Assembly (NCBI RefSeq): GCF_023716865.1
Contig: NZ_CP092417.1
Coordinates: 4,008,001 to 4,072,000 of the forward strand
Reading direction: 5' to 3'
Source: Endozoicomonas sp. SCSIO W0465
GTDB taxonomy: Bacteria; Pseudomonadota; Gammaproteobacteria; Pseudomonadales; Endozoicomonadaceae
DNA length: 64,000 nt
The notes under the pieces: model-generated
What the model was told of the DNA's origin: nothing
Seen by the model: the letters and a program-made list of their open reading frames with translations, nothing else
The model's database searches: none
Made by a program: the position numbers and the translations under genes
Part shown: positions 1 to 9,662 of the stretch, piece after piece
Numbering within the stretch: the stretch's first letter is position 1
How the letters are laid out: each line of letters begins with the position of its first letter

Positions 1-1
1 G

Positions 2-1852
2 CTGTTTGATCATCAGCGAACGCTGGCCAGCCAGTTTGGTTATCATGATCATACAGGCGCTTTGGCAGTGGAGCAGTTCATGCAGAGCTACTTTCGCACT
101 GTCATGAATGTCAGCCAGCTAAAAGACCTGCTTCTGCAACATTTTGACGACGATATCCTCAGCGCCGGAATCATGCAGGAAGTTCATGCTATTAATGAAC
201 GTTTTCAGGTATGCAATCACTACATTGAAACCATCCACGACAAGGTTTTTGCCGAATACCCTCCAGCTATTCTGGAGATGTTTGTGCTGATTACCCGGGA
301 TCAGACAATCCAGGGACCAACCGCCGAAACCATACGACTGCTGAGAGATTACCGCCACCTGGTAGACAGCACCTTTCGCAAAGACCCGCGATGCACAAAG
401 CTGTTTCTGGAACTTATGCGCGCCCCTTATGCATTAACAGCGACGTTAAGAAGACTCGCCCGCTATGGCATACTGGGTCGCTACCTTCCGGAATTTGGTA
501 AAATCATAGGACAGATGCAGTATGATCTTTTCCATACACTCACGGTCGATGCCCATACTCTGTTATTGATAAAATACCTGCGAAGCTTTTCCTATCAAAA
601 GAGCCACCAGCAGTTTCCCATCGCCTCAAAAATCATCCACCGAATTCCCAAACAGGAATTACTTTACCTGGCTGGCCTTTACCATGATATCGGCAAAGGT
701 CGTGGAGGAGACCACTCCCAGCTGGGTGCAGTGGATGCAAAGCAATTTTGTCGTGTTCATGGACTGAATAAAGAAGACACAGCACTGATTGTCTGGCTGG
801 TACAGGAACACCTGACTATGTCGGTCACCGCTCAGAAAAAAGATCTGTCCGACCCAAAAGTCATTCAGGACTTTGCCCGACGTGTCGGAACCCGGGAGCG
901 ACTCAAGTACCTGTATCTGCTTACGGTAGCTGATATTAACGCAACCAATCCCGGACTTTGGAATGGCTGGCGGGATTCTCTGTTGCAACAGCTTTTCTCT
1001 CAAACCCAGCAGCTATTGAAACGGGGCGTCGATAATCTGCCCGAAATGAATGAGCAAATCGCCAACACAAAGCAGCGGGCAATGGCCCTGCTTACTGGAA
1101 AAGGCTTAAAAGAGGAAGATATATCCTATCTCTGGGATCAGTTTAATGATGAGTATTTTCTTCGTCACCAAAGCGATGAAATCAGCTGGCAGACTGAAGG
1201 TATTCTTCAGCATGACTCGAACAAGCCGCTGATCCTGATTCCGGCAATTGCTGATGGTTATGAGCAGCAGGGCTCGCGGGTATTTGTCTACACCCATGAC
1301 CAGTCCAACCTGTTCGCTGCCACAGTGGCTGCGTTCCATCAGCTGGGACTGGCCATTCAGGATGCCAGAATCATCACTTCCAGAAGTAACTACAGCCTTG
1401 ATACCTACACCGTTCTTGAAGAAGACGGCTCTGCCATCGGCCCCAATGCCGAACGGATACTGGACATCAAGACTCATTTGCAGAATACCCTTTCGGCCCC
1501 GGACAAATTTCCTGACCTGATTCGCCGGAGAACACCCCGACAACTCCGCTATTTTAACCGGGAGCCAGTCGTACTGATCAGCAACCAGATTGAGCCCAGA
1601 CAAACGGTTCTTGATATTACCGCCACAGACCGGCCGGGACTGCTTGCCCTGATCGGTAAAACCTTCGCCAACCTGAATCTGCAGGTGCACGGCGCCAAAG
1701 TTGCCACCTTCGGAGAAAAGGTTGAAGACAGTTTTATCATTGCCGACAGCAATGGTGAAGCCATTCAGGAGGCTGCAAGCTGTAACGAAATATGTAACGC
1801 ATTAATCCGTTTACTGCGTGAAGCTTCAAGTCATGACGCCATTACACCGTAA
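2..1852 (+). CDS. glnD: Bifunctional uridylyltransferase / uridylyl-removing enzyme (PII sensor), 3' part
   Basis: GlnD uridylylates PII proteins when glutamine is low and removes UMP when it is high, so it is the glutamine sensor of nitrogen control; it is cytosolic. The reading frame is open at the left edge of the window, so the nucleotidyltransferase domain and the true start lie outside; the first internal ATG-like starts are not the real ones. Visible are the linker region, an HD phosphohydrolase domain with LYHDIGKG followed by GGDHS (about nt 676-720), and two C-terminal ACT domains (about nt 1300-1430 and 1605-1760, the latter with TDRPGLLALIGKTF). Order and spacing match full-length GlnD. 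The gene stands alone here: the next gene begins about 280 bases downstream. No frameshift or odd composition is seen. Identification is firm; only the 5' part is missing. Confidence 0.95.
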   Translation: MFDHQRTLASQFGYHDHTGALAVEQFMQSYFRTVMNVSQLKDLLLQHFDDDILSAGIMQEVHAINERFQVCNHYIETIHDKVFAEYPPAILEMFVLITRDQTIQGPTAETIRLLRDYRHLVDSTFRKDPRCTKLFLELMRAPYALTATLRRLARYGILGRYLPEFGKIIGQMQYDLFHTLTVDAHTLLLIKYLRSFSYQKSHQQFPIASKIIHRIPKQELLYLAGLYHDIGKGRGGDHSQLGAVDAKQFCRVHGLNKEDTALIVWLVQEHLTMSVTAQKKDLSDPKVIQDFARRVGTRERLKYLYLLTVADINATNPGLWNGWRDSLLQQLFSQTQQLLKRGVDNLPEMNEQIANTKQRAMALLTGKGLKEEDISYLWDQFNDEYFLRHQSDEISWQTEGILQHDSNKPLILIPAIADGYEQQGSRVFVYTHDQSNLFAATVAAFHQLGLAIQDARIITSRSNYSLDTYTVLEEDGSAIGPNAERILDIKTHLQNTLSAPDKFPDLIRRRTPRQLRYFNREPVVLISNQIEPRQTVLDITATDRPGLLALIGKTFANLNLQVHGAKVATFGEKVEDSFIIADSNGEAIQEAASCNEICNALIRLLREASSHDAITP

Positions 1853-2132
1853 AAATCCGATACGATCTGCCTACATGGAATTGATATTATCTTGACTGAC
1901 GATCAGCAACGGTCACGCTCCTGCTATCAAAATAGAAGTCAATTATCGTACAATCCCTCTCCCTTTTTTTCGCAACCTTGTTCGCAAACCGTTCAATATT
2001 CTGAAATCTGAAAATGGCAATATGATCCGTTGTTTTTTGATATATTCAGGATCTGGTCATTCAGAAAGTTTGGTAGCTGGCACGATGACTTCGAGCCAGT
2101 CAATGTACTTCGTTATCAATAAGGCAGTAACT

Positions 2133-3086
2133 ATGATCTTTGCCTATAGTGCTCAGGGAAACCAATTTTCCATTGACCGGGTTACGCCAGAATTCCCACC
2201 GGCCAAGGGCACTATATGGCTGGAAGCCACCGAGCCGGACAGCGATGAGCACCACTGGTTAACCACCCACTTCCCCGGCTGCCTGCCCGAGGAAGAAGAT
2301 CTGGGTGAAATTGAAATATCTTCCCGCTACTTTGAAACCGAATCCGGTATTCATATTCGATCGCTGTTTCCCCACAGGTCTGGCCACGAGCTGAGAAATA
2401 TTAACGTCGCTTTCAACCTCAGGCCCGATAAGCTGATTACCCTTCAGGATGAGCCTACCGGATTATTCCGGCTTATGCGTAAACACCTGAAAACCCAGCA
2501 CGTAAAGGCGACCACACCTCTGGATGTTATCATTACTCTCTTTGATGCCAAGGTTGAATACCTTGCCGATACCCTGGAAGAGGTTTACGAAGATCTGGAA
2601 GAAGTTAGCCAGAATGCGCTGTCAGATCAGTACAAAGATGTTGATGAGCAGTTGCGCACCATCACACTTCAGGAGGACCTGAATGGTAAAGTCAGATTGA
2701 ATCTGCTGGATACCCAGCGCTCACTTCGCTATCTGATGCGTGCATGTAATCACATGCTCAATGATGAACAGAGAGACAGTATCAGGGATATGCTTCGGGA
2801 TATTGAATCCCTGACACCACATACCGGCTTCCTGTTCGAAAAGATCAACTTTTTGATGGAGTCCACAATGGGCTACCTCAATCTTGAACAAAATAACATT
2901 ATCAAGATTTTCTCAGTCGCAGCGGTCATGTTCCTGCCACCAACACTGATTGCCAGTATTTACGGGATGAATTTCAAAGCCATGCCAGAACTCTCGGTTG
3001 AGTATGGCTACCCACTTGCCCTGGGACTTATGTTGTTGAGCGCTTTAGCCACCTTCCTGTTTTTTAAACGCAAAGGCTGGTTGTAA
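2133..3086 (+). CDS. corA: CorA-family magnesium/divalent cation transporter
   Basis: The product is an inner-membrane divalent cation channel of the CorA family, about 317 residues, the usual size. The diagnostic YGMNF signature follows the first C-terminal membrane helix (around nt 2955), with MPEL in the periplasmic loop and a second helix ending in the basic tail FFKRKGWL. The long cytosolic N-terminal part is acidic and helical, as in CorA. The frame is open from 2022, but I place the start at ATG 2133 because AAGG lies 8-10 bases upstream and the protein then begins MIFAYSAQGNQ, typical of the family; the 37 residues before it look non-coding. It could be ZntB-like in ion preference, but the GMN motif with MPEL favours Mg2+. 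No partner gene is adjacent. Confidence 0.88.
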   Translation: MIFAYSAQGNQFSIDRVTPEFPPAKGTIWLEATEPDSDEHHWLTTHFPGCLPEEEDLGEIEISSRYFETESGIHIRSLFPHRSGHELRNINVAFNLRPDKLITLQDEPTGLFRLMRKHLKTQHVKATTPLDVIITLFDAKVEYLADTLEEVYEDLEEVSQNALSDQYKDVDEQLRTITLQEDLNGKVRLNLLDTQRSLRYLMRACNHMLNDEQRDSIRDMLRDIESLTPHTGFLFEKINFLMESTMGYLNLEQNNIIKIFSVAAVMFLPPTLIASIYGMNFKAMPELSVEYGYPLALGLMLLSALATFLFFKRKGWL

Positions 3087-3321
3087 CAAGCCAGCTAATG
3101 AATCATGTGACGAGCAGGAGTGGGCCAGAGGGCTGGCTTCGCTCGTTAATCAGACCATTTTTCTCTTGGTAACAAACTTCATGTTTTATTGCCTGCTGTC
3201 TCTCTAAGTCGGGACTTTTCGCTCATTTTTCAGGCAGCAATACCAATTATCACTGAAACAGGAGAATCAGTGACTATACTTTGCTCACCTCAAGCCATTA
3301 TTTACTGGGGTGATTTCTACC

Positions 3322-3807
3322 ATGAGCATTGCTAACACAGTCTATAAATACCTTGCAAAACAGAGCATTCCCTATCAAACCGTCAGGCATCAACCCAGCA
3401 AGAGTTCCCTGCAAAGCGCCATCGCTGCTCAGATCCCACTCCATCAACTAGCCAAAGCAGTTGTTCTGAAAGATAGCCTTGATCACTACCTGATGGCCAT
3501 TTTACCGGCTGCCAACCGGGTAAACATTCATCAAGTGAGCCAAATCACCAACTCAAAACTGCAATTCGCCACAGAGCACGAGCTTAACGGCAGGTTCAAG
3601 GACTGCGAACCCGGAGCCATCCCACCTTTTGGTGAGCTCTACAACATGCAAGTACTCTGGGATACCCGACTGTGCCAAAGCCCGGATATTTTCCTTGAAG
3701 CCGGTGATCATGAAACCCTGATCCGCCTCTTACAGGAAAGTTTCCAACAAATCAGCAACGATCAGCCCCATGATGACCTTTGCTCAGCACCACCGAGAGG
3801 TCATTAA
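3322..3807 (+). CDS. YbaK/prolyl-tRNA-editing-domain deacylase-like protein
   Basis: A 161-residue protein of the YbaK/ProX fold, which hydrolyses misacylated tRNA in trans. Visible hallmarks are the N-terminal VYKYLAKQSIPYQTVRHQPS strand-helix-strand, the LAKAVVLKD segment containing the conserved lysine, and GAIPPFG near residue 105, the glycine-rich loop of the substrate pocket. The start ATG at 3322 is preceded by GGGGTG about 9 bases upstream; a further upstream start at 3310 adds only four residues and seems unlikely. The C-terminus extends about 20 polar residues past the domain. It stands alone between corA and brnQ on the same strand. The family is clear; the amino acid specificity cannot be told from sequence. 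Confidence 0.8.
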   Translation: MSIANTVYKYLAKQSIPYQTVRHQPSKSSLQSAIAAQIPLHQLAKAVVLKDSLDHYLMAILPAANRVNIHQVSQITNSKLQFATEHELNGRFKDCEPGAIPPFGELYNMQVLWDTRLCQSPDIFLEAGDHETLIRLLQESFQQISNDQPHDDLCSAPPRGH

Positions 3808-4008
3808 ATGATTGACTTTCCTGCCCACAGGATGGATCACGCTGCTTGAGGCTCATCAATTACTCCAACTACCACTTTTACTGATAGCGTCCATACTGAT
3901 AGCAGGCAGTTTGTTCACGCAATCTGTACCCTTCAAGGCTATTTATGGTGAAAAAGGAGCAGATCCCGGCAAAACATTTAATAATCAGGGATCCTGGATG
4001 CTGAAAAT

Positions 4009-5340
4009 ATGAAACAAAAACTGAGTATACAGAATATTGTTGGTATGGGGTTTATGGTGTTTGCCATGTTTCTTGGGGCAGGCAATTTAATCTTTCCCCC
4101 GATGGTTGGACAGTTGGCAGGTGAAGACATGTGGTATGCAGCTGCAGGCTTCCTGCTCACCGGCGTCGGTCTTCCACTGCTGGGCATTGTCGCCATATCA
4201 AGAGTGGGCGGTGGCTTTAATGAGATCAGCGGGGAAATGCCCAAGTCCATCATAGTCGCCCTTGGGTCCTGTATTTATCTCATCATCGGTCCCTTATATG
4301 CAGTACCGAGAACAGCCCTGGTATCCTATGAAGTCGGTCTGACTCCCTTTCTCTCCGAACCCAGCGCATTTACCCGGTTTATATTCAGTCTGATTTTCTT
4401 CAGCATCTCTTGGTATCTGTCAATTCGCCCGGGGAAACTACTGGAATCGGTGGGAAAATTGATCACACCAGCACTTATTGTCCTGTTGGTGATTTTGGGC
4501 ATTTCACCTATTATTTCCCCTCTCGGTACTCCCGGACAGGCGATCGGCACTTATACCGAAACACCGTTTATCAAGGGTTTCCTTGAGGGCTATATGACCA
4601 TGGATGCACTGGCGGCACTGATGTTCGGTATAGTCATCATCACCAACCTGAAATCACATGGCATTAAAGAGAAATCCAGTCTGTTCCACTACAGCATTAC
4701 CACTGGAATCATTGCTGCGATTGGATTGGCCCTTGTCTACGTGTCTCTGTTTTACCTGGGAGCAACCAGCCGGGACGTAGCACCGGATCCGGGCAATGGA
4801 GGGCAAATCCTGACCATTTACGCTGAAACACTTTTTGGTACCACCGGAACAGCATTACTGGCTGCCGTCGTGGCCCTCGCCTGTCTGACAACAGCGATCG
4901 GCTGCATCACCGCCTGCAGTGAGTATTTTGATGAAATGTTCAAAAACGTGAGCTATAAGACTATTGTTACCATCATTAGTTTAATCTGTATATTCTTTGC
5001 CAATATGGGCTTGAATGAGATTATTGACCTCTTCATTCCAGTACTTCTGATTCTATATCCAATATCCATATCGTTGATTTTCCTTGGGCTGATTCGTGAC
5101 TGGCTACCCAGGCCCGTCCTGACTTACCGGGCGACACTGATTACCATTTTCACTCTTAGCATTATCGATGTACTGCGCATAACCGATTATGCAGAGCTTC
5201 AACCTTTCTTACAGCCATTCAGTATCATTCCCGGCTATGAAGTGCATATGGTCTGGCTACTTCCGTCTGTTGTCGTATTGTTCATAACTATTCTACTTGG
5301 TTTATTCATCAGGCCTGCATCAAACTGTCAAACGCCATAA
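4009..5340 (+). CDS. brnQ: Branched-chain amino acid:cation symporter BrnQ
   Basis: A 443-residue inner-membrane LIVCS-family transporter that imports leucine, isoleucine and valine with Na+ or H+. It has about 12 hydrophobic segments along its length and the family's N-terminal signature VGMGFMVFAMFLGAGNLIFPP (residues about 10-30), then GVGLPLLGIVA and the GPLYAVPRTALVSYEVG region. Length is normal. The ATG at 4009 has no strong ribosome binding site; a small upstream frame ends at TGA overlapping this ATG (ATGA), which might be translational coupling or chance. A hairpin just after the stop suggests a monocistronic message. Nothing is odd in the sequence. Confidence 0.92.
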   Translation: MKQKLSIQNIVGMGFMVFAMFLGAGNLIFPPMVGQLAGEDMWYAAAGFLLTGVGLPLLGIVAISRVGGGFNEISGEMPKSIIVALGSCIYLIIGPLYAVPRTALVSYEVGLTPFLSEPSAFTRFIFSLIFFSISWYLSIRPGKLLESVGKLITPALIVLLVILGISPIISPLGTPGQAIGTYTETPFIKGFLEGYMTMDALAALMFGIVIITNLKSHGIKEKSSLFHYSITTGIIAAIGLALVYVSLFYLGATSRDVAPDPGNGGQILTIYAETLFGTTGTALLAAVVALACLTTAIGCITACSEYFDEMFKNVSYKTIVTIISLICIFFANMGLNEIIDLFIPVLLILYPISISLIFLGLIRDWLPRPVLTYRATLITIFTLSIIDVLRITDYAELQPFLQPFSIIPGYEVHMVWLLPSVVVLFITILLGLFIRPASNCQTP

Positions 5341-5341
5341 T

Positions 5342-5380
5342 AAAGCCACAACAACGCTTTAATCACTGCGTGGCTTTGTT
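5342..5380 (+). terminator. Probable transcription terminator after brnQ
   Basis: AAAGCCAC (5342-5349) pairs with GTGGCTTT (5370-5377) and is followed by a short T-containing stretch. It begins one base after the brnQ stop codon. The loop is long at 20 bases, so the call is moderate. Confidence 0.5.
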
Positions 5381-5609
5381 ACTGGTATCGTATTTCTTGA
5401 CGCTTATCAGAATTTAGTCACGATTAACAATTGGCAAGCGAAGACGGATCAAGTAAGCTGCATGTCCTTATAGTTGCCAATACTTCAGCCACTATCACCA
5501 GATTCCTTAGTCAAGGGCTCTAATGTTTTGTTGATAACAGGCAACAGCCATGGCTGCACGCATAAGATGCGTGAACCTTAATAATCCCCAAAAACGTAGT
5601 GCTTGTCAC

Positions 5610-6773
5610 ATGTTCCGCAACTTGGCCCTACCTGCTTTATTTGTTTTAACCATGATCTTAACCGGCTGCCAGACAGTTTTTTATAAAGAGCGTCCTGCCA
5701 AGGATGATTCAGATATTATTCAACCCGTTCCAGTCCCGGAGAAGTCGGAACATCCCATGGTGCCATCAAGACCGGAGGAAACAACGTTGCCTCCTGACAA
5801 GACCCATGAGATTACTATTCGTGAGCAGACAATCCAAACCCCTGCTCACCAGGATGGCCGACTCGTCCTTGGCATCAACGAAACTGCTACTCTGCCAAAC
5901 CTGAACCTCAAAATAGAGGCAAAGTTGGATACCGGGGCAGAAAACAGCTCCGTGGATGCCAGAAATATCCAATTTTTTGAGCGGGATGGCAAAAAATGGG
6001 TCAAGTTTGACTTGCATCGTACTTCCAGTGGTACTCAGCCGATGGAGCTGCCGGTCAAAGGTGTAACCCGGATAAAACGTCCCGGGCTCTCATCTGTCGA
6101 GCGCCCGGTGGTCATGATGACCATAACCATCGGTGACATTACCCAGTCTGTGCCGGTTTCCCTGACTGATCGCGGCAACTATGAGTCACCCCTTTTGATC
6201 GGCCGTACCTTTATGCAGGATCTGGCTGTTATCGACGTTAATCAGCGGCATATTGCCACTAAAATGGTGGTCAGCTCGAATAACCGCAAAGCTCAGGTTC
6301 CTGTTACCCAGAAGTCATACACCAGGGCCATCATCAAACCTGTCAGCATTAAGGGACTGGCCACCGTTGGAGCTATTGAGCACGTAGCCCTGCCTGATTC
6401 CGATACGGTCCTCAAAGCCCGGATTGATACCGGTGCCCTGACCTCTTCCATCGATGCACGGGAGATCGAGCTTTTTGAAAAAGATGGCAAAGACTGGGTT
6501 CGCTTCCAACTGGCAAATTCAACAGGTGATCTTATATCCATGCAGGAACCGGTGACCCGGTTCGTTCGGATCAAACGTCATGGAGAGGAGTCTGAGCGAC
6601 GTCCCGTTATCACCCTGAACGCCAGAATTGGTGACATCCTTATACCGACACAATTTACGTTGCGTAGCAGGGAAAACTATGAGTTCCCGGCCTTGATCGG
6701 TGCACGTTTCCTTGAGAAACGCGCCTTGGTGGATGTATCCAGAGAGTATATTTCTGATACCAAACAGCCCTGA
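5610..6773 (+). CDS. Lipoprotein with two retropepsin-like 'ATP-dependent zinc protease' (RimB-type) domains
   Basis: The protein starts MFRNLALPALFVLTMILTGC: a signal peptide ending in a lipobox (LTGC), so it should be lipidated and periplasmic. Two copies of the PF05618-type domain follow. Each begins with an aspartyl-protease-like D-T-G motif: KLDTGAENSSVDA near residue 105 and RIDTGALTSSIDA near residue 270. Each is followed by an F(D/E)-DGK-WV/RF strand and ends with LIGRTF or LIGARF. A tandem duplication inside one polypeptide is unusual; most relatives have a single domain. The frame is open from 5550 but the lipoprotein start at 5610 is more credible. It is followed, 92 and 12 bases apart, by the 7TM-transglutaminase and ATP-grasp genes, the known conserved neighbourhood for this family. 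The substrate is unknown; a peptide-tag editing role is inference from that neighbourhood. Confidence 0.8.
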   Translation: MFRNLALPALFVLTMILTGCQTVFYKERPAKDDSDIIQPVPVPEKSEHPMVPSRPEETTLPPDKTHEITIREQTIQTPAHQDGRLVLGINETATLPNLNLKIEAKLDTGAENSSVDARNIQFFERDGKKWVKFDLHRTSSGTQPMELPVKGVTRIKRPGLSSVERPVVMMTITIGDITQSVPVSLTDRGNYESPLLIGRTFMQDLAVIDVNQRHIATKMVVSSNNRKAQVPVTQKSYTRAIIKPVSIKGLATVGAIEHVALPDSDTVLKARIDTGALTSSIDAREIELFEKDGKDWVRFQLANSTGDLISMQEPVTRFVRIKRHGEESERRPVITLNARIGDILIPTQFTLRSRENYEFPALIGARFLEKRALVDVSREYISDTKQP

Positions 6774-6865
6774 GCGGGAGAAAGCCCTGAGAGGCACAAG
6801 CTCTCATCAGCATGCAGCCTTTAGCCGGGTTCAGTTGAGATAGACAGTAAAAAGCGAGGGAAAGA

Positions 6866-8425
6866 ATGAAAGGTCGTTTTCAGCTTGGCCTTATGGTTGC
6901 TGTATTGATTGTTGCAGGCTTGGGATTAACCCTTTACAAACACTTTGCACTGGGTTTTCCTTTGTTGGGCAAGGATATCTCTACTGTCTGGAGCGTTGAA
7001 GCCTGGGTAAGCTTCAAAGCTCAGGGGGAAGCGGCCCAGGCAAGCCTGACCCTCCCGGACCAGCAGTCCGATGTCAGAATTCTCGATGAATCCTTCGCCT
7101 CACCCGGCTATGGTATCAACCAGACTAATGATGGCGGTCAACGTCGTGCTGTCTGGAGTACCCGTAAAGCGGACGGTCGTCAGGATCTGTTTTATAAGGT
7201 TAAGCTCCGCCTGGAGCCCGGTATTAGCCCGAGCGTTAATGACCAGCCCGAACCATTCATTGCTCCTGTACTTCCCGAGCCCTATCAAACCGCCGCAACC
7301 AGCCTGTTAAACCAGGTGACTGACCGTTCAGCAGACCCGGTAAGTTTTGCCGGCACCATGATCAACCAGTTTAATGCCAAAGAACCTGACCAGAACGCCA
7401 ATATGCTGCTCGGCATGGTGGAAGAAGGTGTCAGGCTTCCGGACTTACTGGTCAATCTGCTTCATATGGGTAACATCCCCGCTCGCATTGTCCGGGGTCT
7501 TCACCTGGAAGATGGCCGTCGCCGGCAACCCATTGTGGACATGATTGAGGTGTATGATGGCACGCAATGGCAACTCTTTGACCCCAAAACCGGTAAAGCC
7601 GGTAATCCGGACGCCTTCTTCCTCTGGCAGCGTGGGGCCAAATCACTCCTGGATGTCATGGGCGGCGTTAACTCTGACGTCAAGTTCTCTATTATTTCCC
7701 AGAATGTCCCAACCAGGGAGCTGGCGCTCACCCAGGCAACTCAGGATGGTGCCGCATTAATTGACTTTTCAATCTACTCCCTGCCATTGGAAGTCCAGAA
7801 TGCCTTTAAGATTATTCTGTTGATACCGATTGGCGTGCTGACGGTTCTGTTTATGCGAATTGTCGTCGGTCTGCGCACATCCGGCACATTTATGCCGGTG
7901 CTGATTGCCATGGCGTTCCTGCAAACTCAATTAATACCCGGGTTAGTGATTTTCATCTCCCTGGTGTCCATTGGTTTATGGATACGATCTTTCCTCAGCC
8001 AGCAGAACATGCTACTGGTCGCCCGGCTTGGGGCCGTCATCATAGTGGTGATACTGATCATGGCCGCTATGAGCATCCTGAGCTGGAAGCTGGGTATCAC
8101 CCAGGCACTGACCGTTACTTTCTTCCCGATGATCATTCTGGCATGGACCATTGAAAGAATGTCCATCCTCTGGGAAGAGGAAGGCCCCAAGGATGTATTT
8201 AAAGAAGGCGGCGGCAGTCTTCTGGTGGCCACCATGAGTTATCTGTTGATGTCCAACCCCATTGTTGAACAGCTAACCTTCAACTTTCCTGAACTGATGC
8301 TGACCTTATTGGGCATTGTTCTGCTACTTGGCCAGTACACCGGCTATCGGCTGCTTGAACTCAAGCGGTTCTACCCACTGGTTCATTCGGTTGATTCGGT
8401 TCATTCGGTTCATTCTGAAAAGTAG
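6866..8425 (+). CDS. Inactive transglutaminase fused to seven membrane helices (UUP/7TM family)
   Basis: A 519-residue inner-membrane protein. One N-terminal helix (residues 7-30) anchors a periplasmic transglutaminase-like region (to about residue 280; contains LPDLLVNLLHMGNIPARIVRG and YDGTQWQLFDPKTG), after which about seven hydrophobic segments run from residue 305 to 505. The catalytic cysteine of active transglutaminases is not seen at the NIPARIVRG helix, in line with the family name. The C-terminus ends in a short direct repeat (VDSVHSVHSEK). The gene lies between the retropepsin-like lipoprotein and the ATP-grasp ligase, 12 bases before the latter, and all three are probably one operon. 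The system is known from comparative genomics, but its substrate is not established. Confidence 0.8.
   Translation: MKGRFQLGLMVAVLIVAGLGLTLYKHFALGFPLLGKDISTVWSVEAWVSFKAQGEAAQASLTLPDQQSDVRILDESFASPGYGINQTNDGGQRRAVWSTRKADGRQDLFYKVKLRLEPGISPSVNDQPEPFIAPVLPEPYQTAATSLLNQVTDRSADPVSFAGTMINQFNAKEPDQNANMLLGMVEEGVRLPDLLVNLLHMGNIPARIVRGLHLEDGRRRQPIVDMIEVYDGTQWQLFDPKTGKAGNPDAFFLWQRGAKSLLDVMGGVNSDVKFSIISQNVPTRELALTQATQDGAALIDFSIYSLPLEVQNAFKIILLIPIGVLTVLFMRIVVGLRTSGTFMPVLIAMAFLQTQLIPGLVIFISLVSIGLWIRSFLSQQNMLLVARLGAVIIVVILIMAAMSILSWKLGITQALTVTFFPMIILAWTIERMSILWEEEGPKDVFKEGGGSLLVATMSYLLMSNPIVEQLTFNFPELMLTLLGIVLLLGQYTGYRLLELKRFYPLVHSVDSVHSVHSEK
8378..8418 (+). repeat. Short 9-bp tandem repeat at the end of the 7TM-transglutaminase gene
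   Basis: The unit TTCATTCGG and its variant TTGATTCGG occurs about four times in a row (GGTTCATTCGGTTGATTCGG, then two more), encoding the tail HSVDSVHSVHS. The repeat is in frame, so slippage would change only tail length. Confidence 0.7.
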
Positions 8426-8437
8426 AGGTCGGCTTCC

Positions 8438-9463
8438 ATGGGATGGTTTGTGGGATGGTTAAACAGCTTTGTGCAAAACACGCTGACAAAAAACTCAATA
8501 GCAACCCCCTCCCGGCTCAAGGAGTCCGGGATACTGAGCATGAACAGCCGCAACCTGAATTATATCTCCCGATATAACCCCAGGCGTCTCCTGCCTCTGG
8601 TGGATGACAAACTGACCACCAAACGCATGGCCGAAAAGGCCGGTGTTGATGTGCCAAAACTGATTGGTGTCATTGAATATCAGTCCGATATTCGCAAGTT
8701 AAAGGGTATTCTTGAGCCACTGGAAAAGTTTGTCATCAAACCGGCCAAAGGCAGTGGTGGCAAAGGCATTCTGGTGATTACTGGCCGTGACAGTGACCGG
8801 TATGTCAAGGCCAGTGGTGAAAGCCTGTCCTTTAACGCCATTAGCCGTGATGTTTCCAATATCCTGGGCGGCCTCTACAGTCTGGGCGGAAAGTCCGACA
8901 TTGCCGTTATCGAAAGCCTGATCGTCGCTGACCCCATTTTTAAGGACTACAGCTTTGAAGGGGTACCGGATATCCGGGTTATTGTTTTCCGGGGCTTTCC
9001 GGTAATGGCCATGATGCGCCTGGCCACCCGAAAATCCGATGGCAAGGCAAACCTGCATCAGGGTGCGGTGGGCGTCGGTCTGGACATTGCCACCGGTAAC
9101 AGCCTCAGAAGTGTGCAGCATGATTTGCCGGTCAGCACTCATCCAGATACAGGCCACAACTTCTCGACGCTCAATGTGCCTCACTGGCATAAAATATTAT
9201 CCCTGTCTGCTGCCTGCTATGAGATGACCAACCTGGGTTATCTGGGGGTCGACCTGGTTCTGGATAAAAACCTTGGACCGCTGATTCTGGAACTCAATGC
9301 AAGACCGGGGCTTGCGATTCAGATTGCCAATGGCCAGGGGATCAAACCCAGACTTCAATTGATTGAATCGCTGCGCAAGCATGACCTGCCGATTGAAGAA
9401 CGGGTTGCTTTTTCACAGCAGCACTTTGGCGTAGCGACATTGTCAACACTGCAAAGAACATAA
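8438..9463 (+). CDS. RimK-like ATP-grasp (alpha-L-glutamate ligase-like) protein
   Basis: A 341-residue cytosolic ATP-grasp ligase. The glycine-rich nucleotide loop KPAKGSGGKGI is at about residues 100-110, the lysine-containing strand before it reads EKFVIKPA, and the Mg2+-binding end reads LILELNARPGLAIQIANG (about residues 285-302), the classic ATP-grasp E-x-N motif. An N-terminal subdomain of about 60 residues contains ISRYNPRRLLPLVDDKLTTKRMAEKAGVDVP. The start ATG 8438 is preceded by AGAGG. It is the third gene of the lipoprotein-7TM-ligase operon. By family, ligases of this group join amino acids to peptide or protein ends; the acceptor here is unknown. Confidence 0.85.
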   Translation: MGWFVGWLNSFVQNTLTKNSIATPSRLKESGILSMNSRNLNYISRYNPRRLLPLVDDKLTTKRMAEKAGVDVPKLIGVIEYQSDIRKLKGILEPLEKFVIKPAKGSGGKGILVITGRDSDRYVKASGESLSFNAISRDVSNILGGLYSLGGKSDIAVIESLIVADPIFKDYSFEGVPDIRVIVFRGFPVMAMMRLATRKSDGKANLHQGAVGVGLDIATGNSLRSVQHDLPVSTHPDTGHNFSTLNVPHWHKILSLSAACYEMTNLGYLGVDLVLDKNLGPLILELNARPGLAIQIANGQGIKPRLQLIESLRKHDLPIEERVAFSQQHFGVATLSTLQRT

Positions 9464-9662
9464 AATGCGCTCCAGGCCATGGACGGTCAGGCTAAATCTA
9501 ATGAAGAGCACTATTGGTATTTACCAGCAACCAAATCGTTTAGTGACGATCTTTGAAAGCATGAAAGGGCCATTTGAAGCCAACAGAAATGCTTCACAGC
9601 ACTCCCACGACTGTGTAAGAATGTCTTAAACACTTTGCTTCTCCAGGAAGGAGGAAGCTAAA

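Noticed and set aside
3812..4012. A 66-codon frame before brnQ, ending in an ATGA overlap with its start
   Set aside because: It begins at TTG without a ribosome binding site, and most of it does not look like protein. The overlap may be chance.
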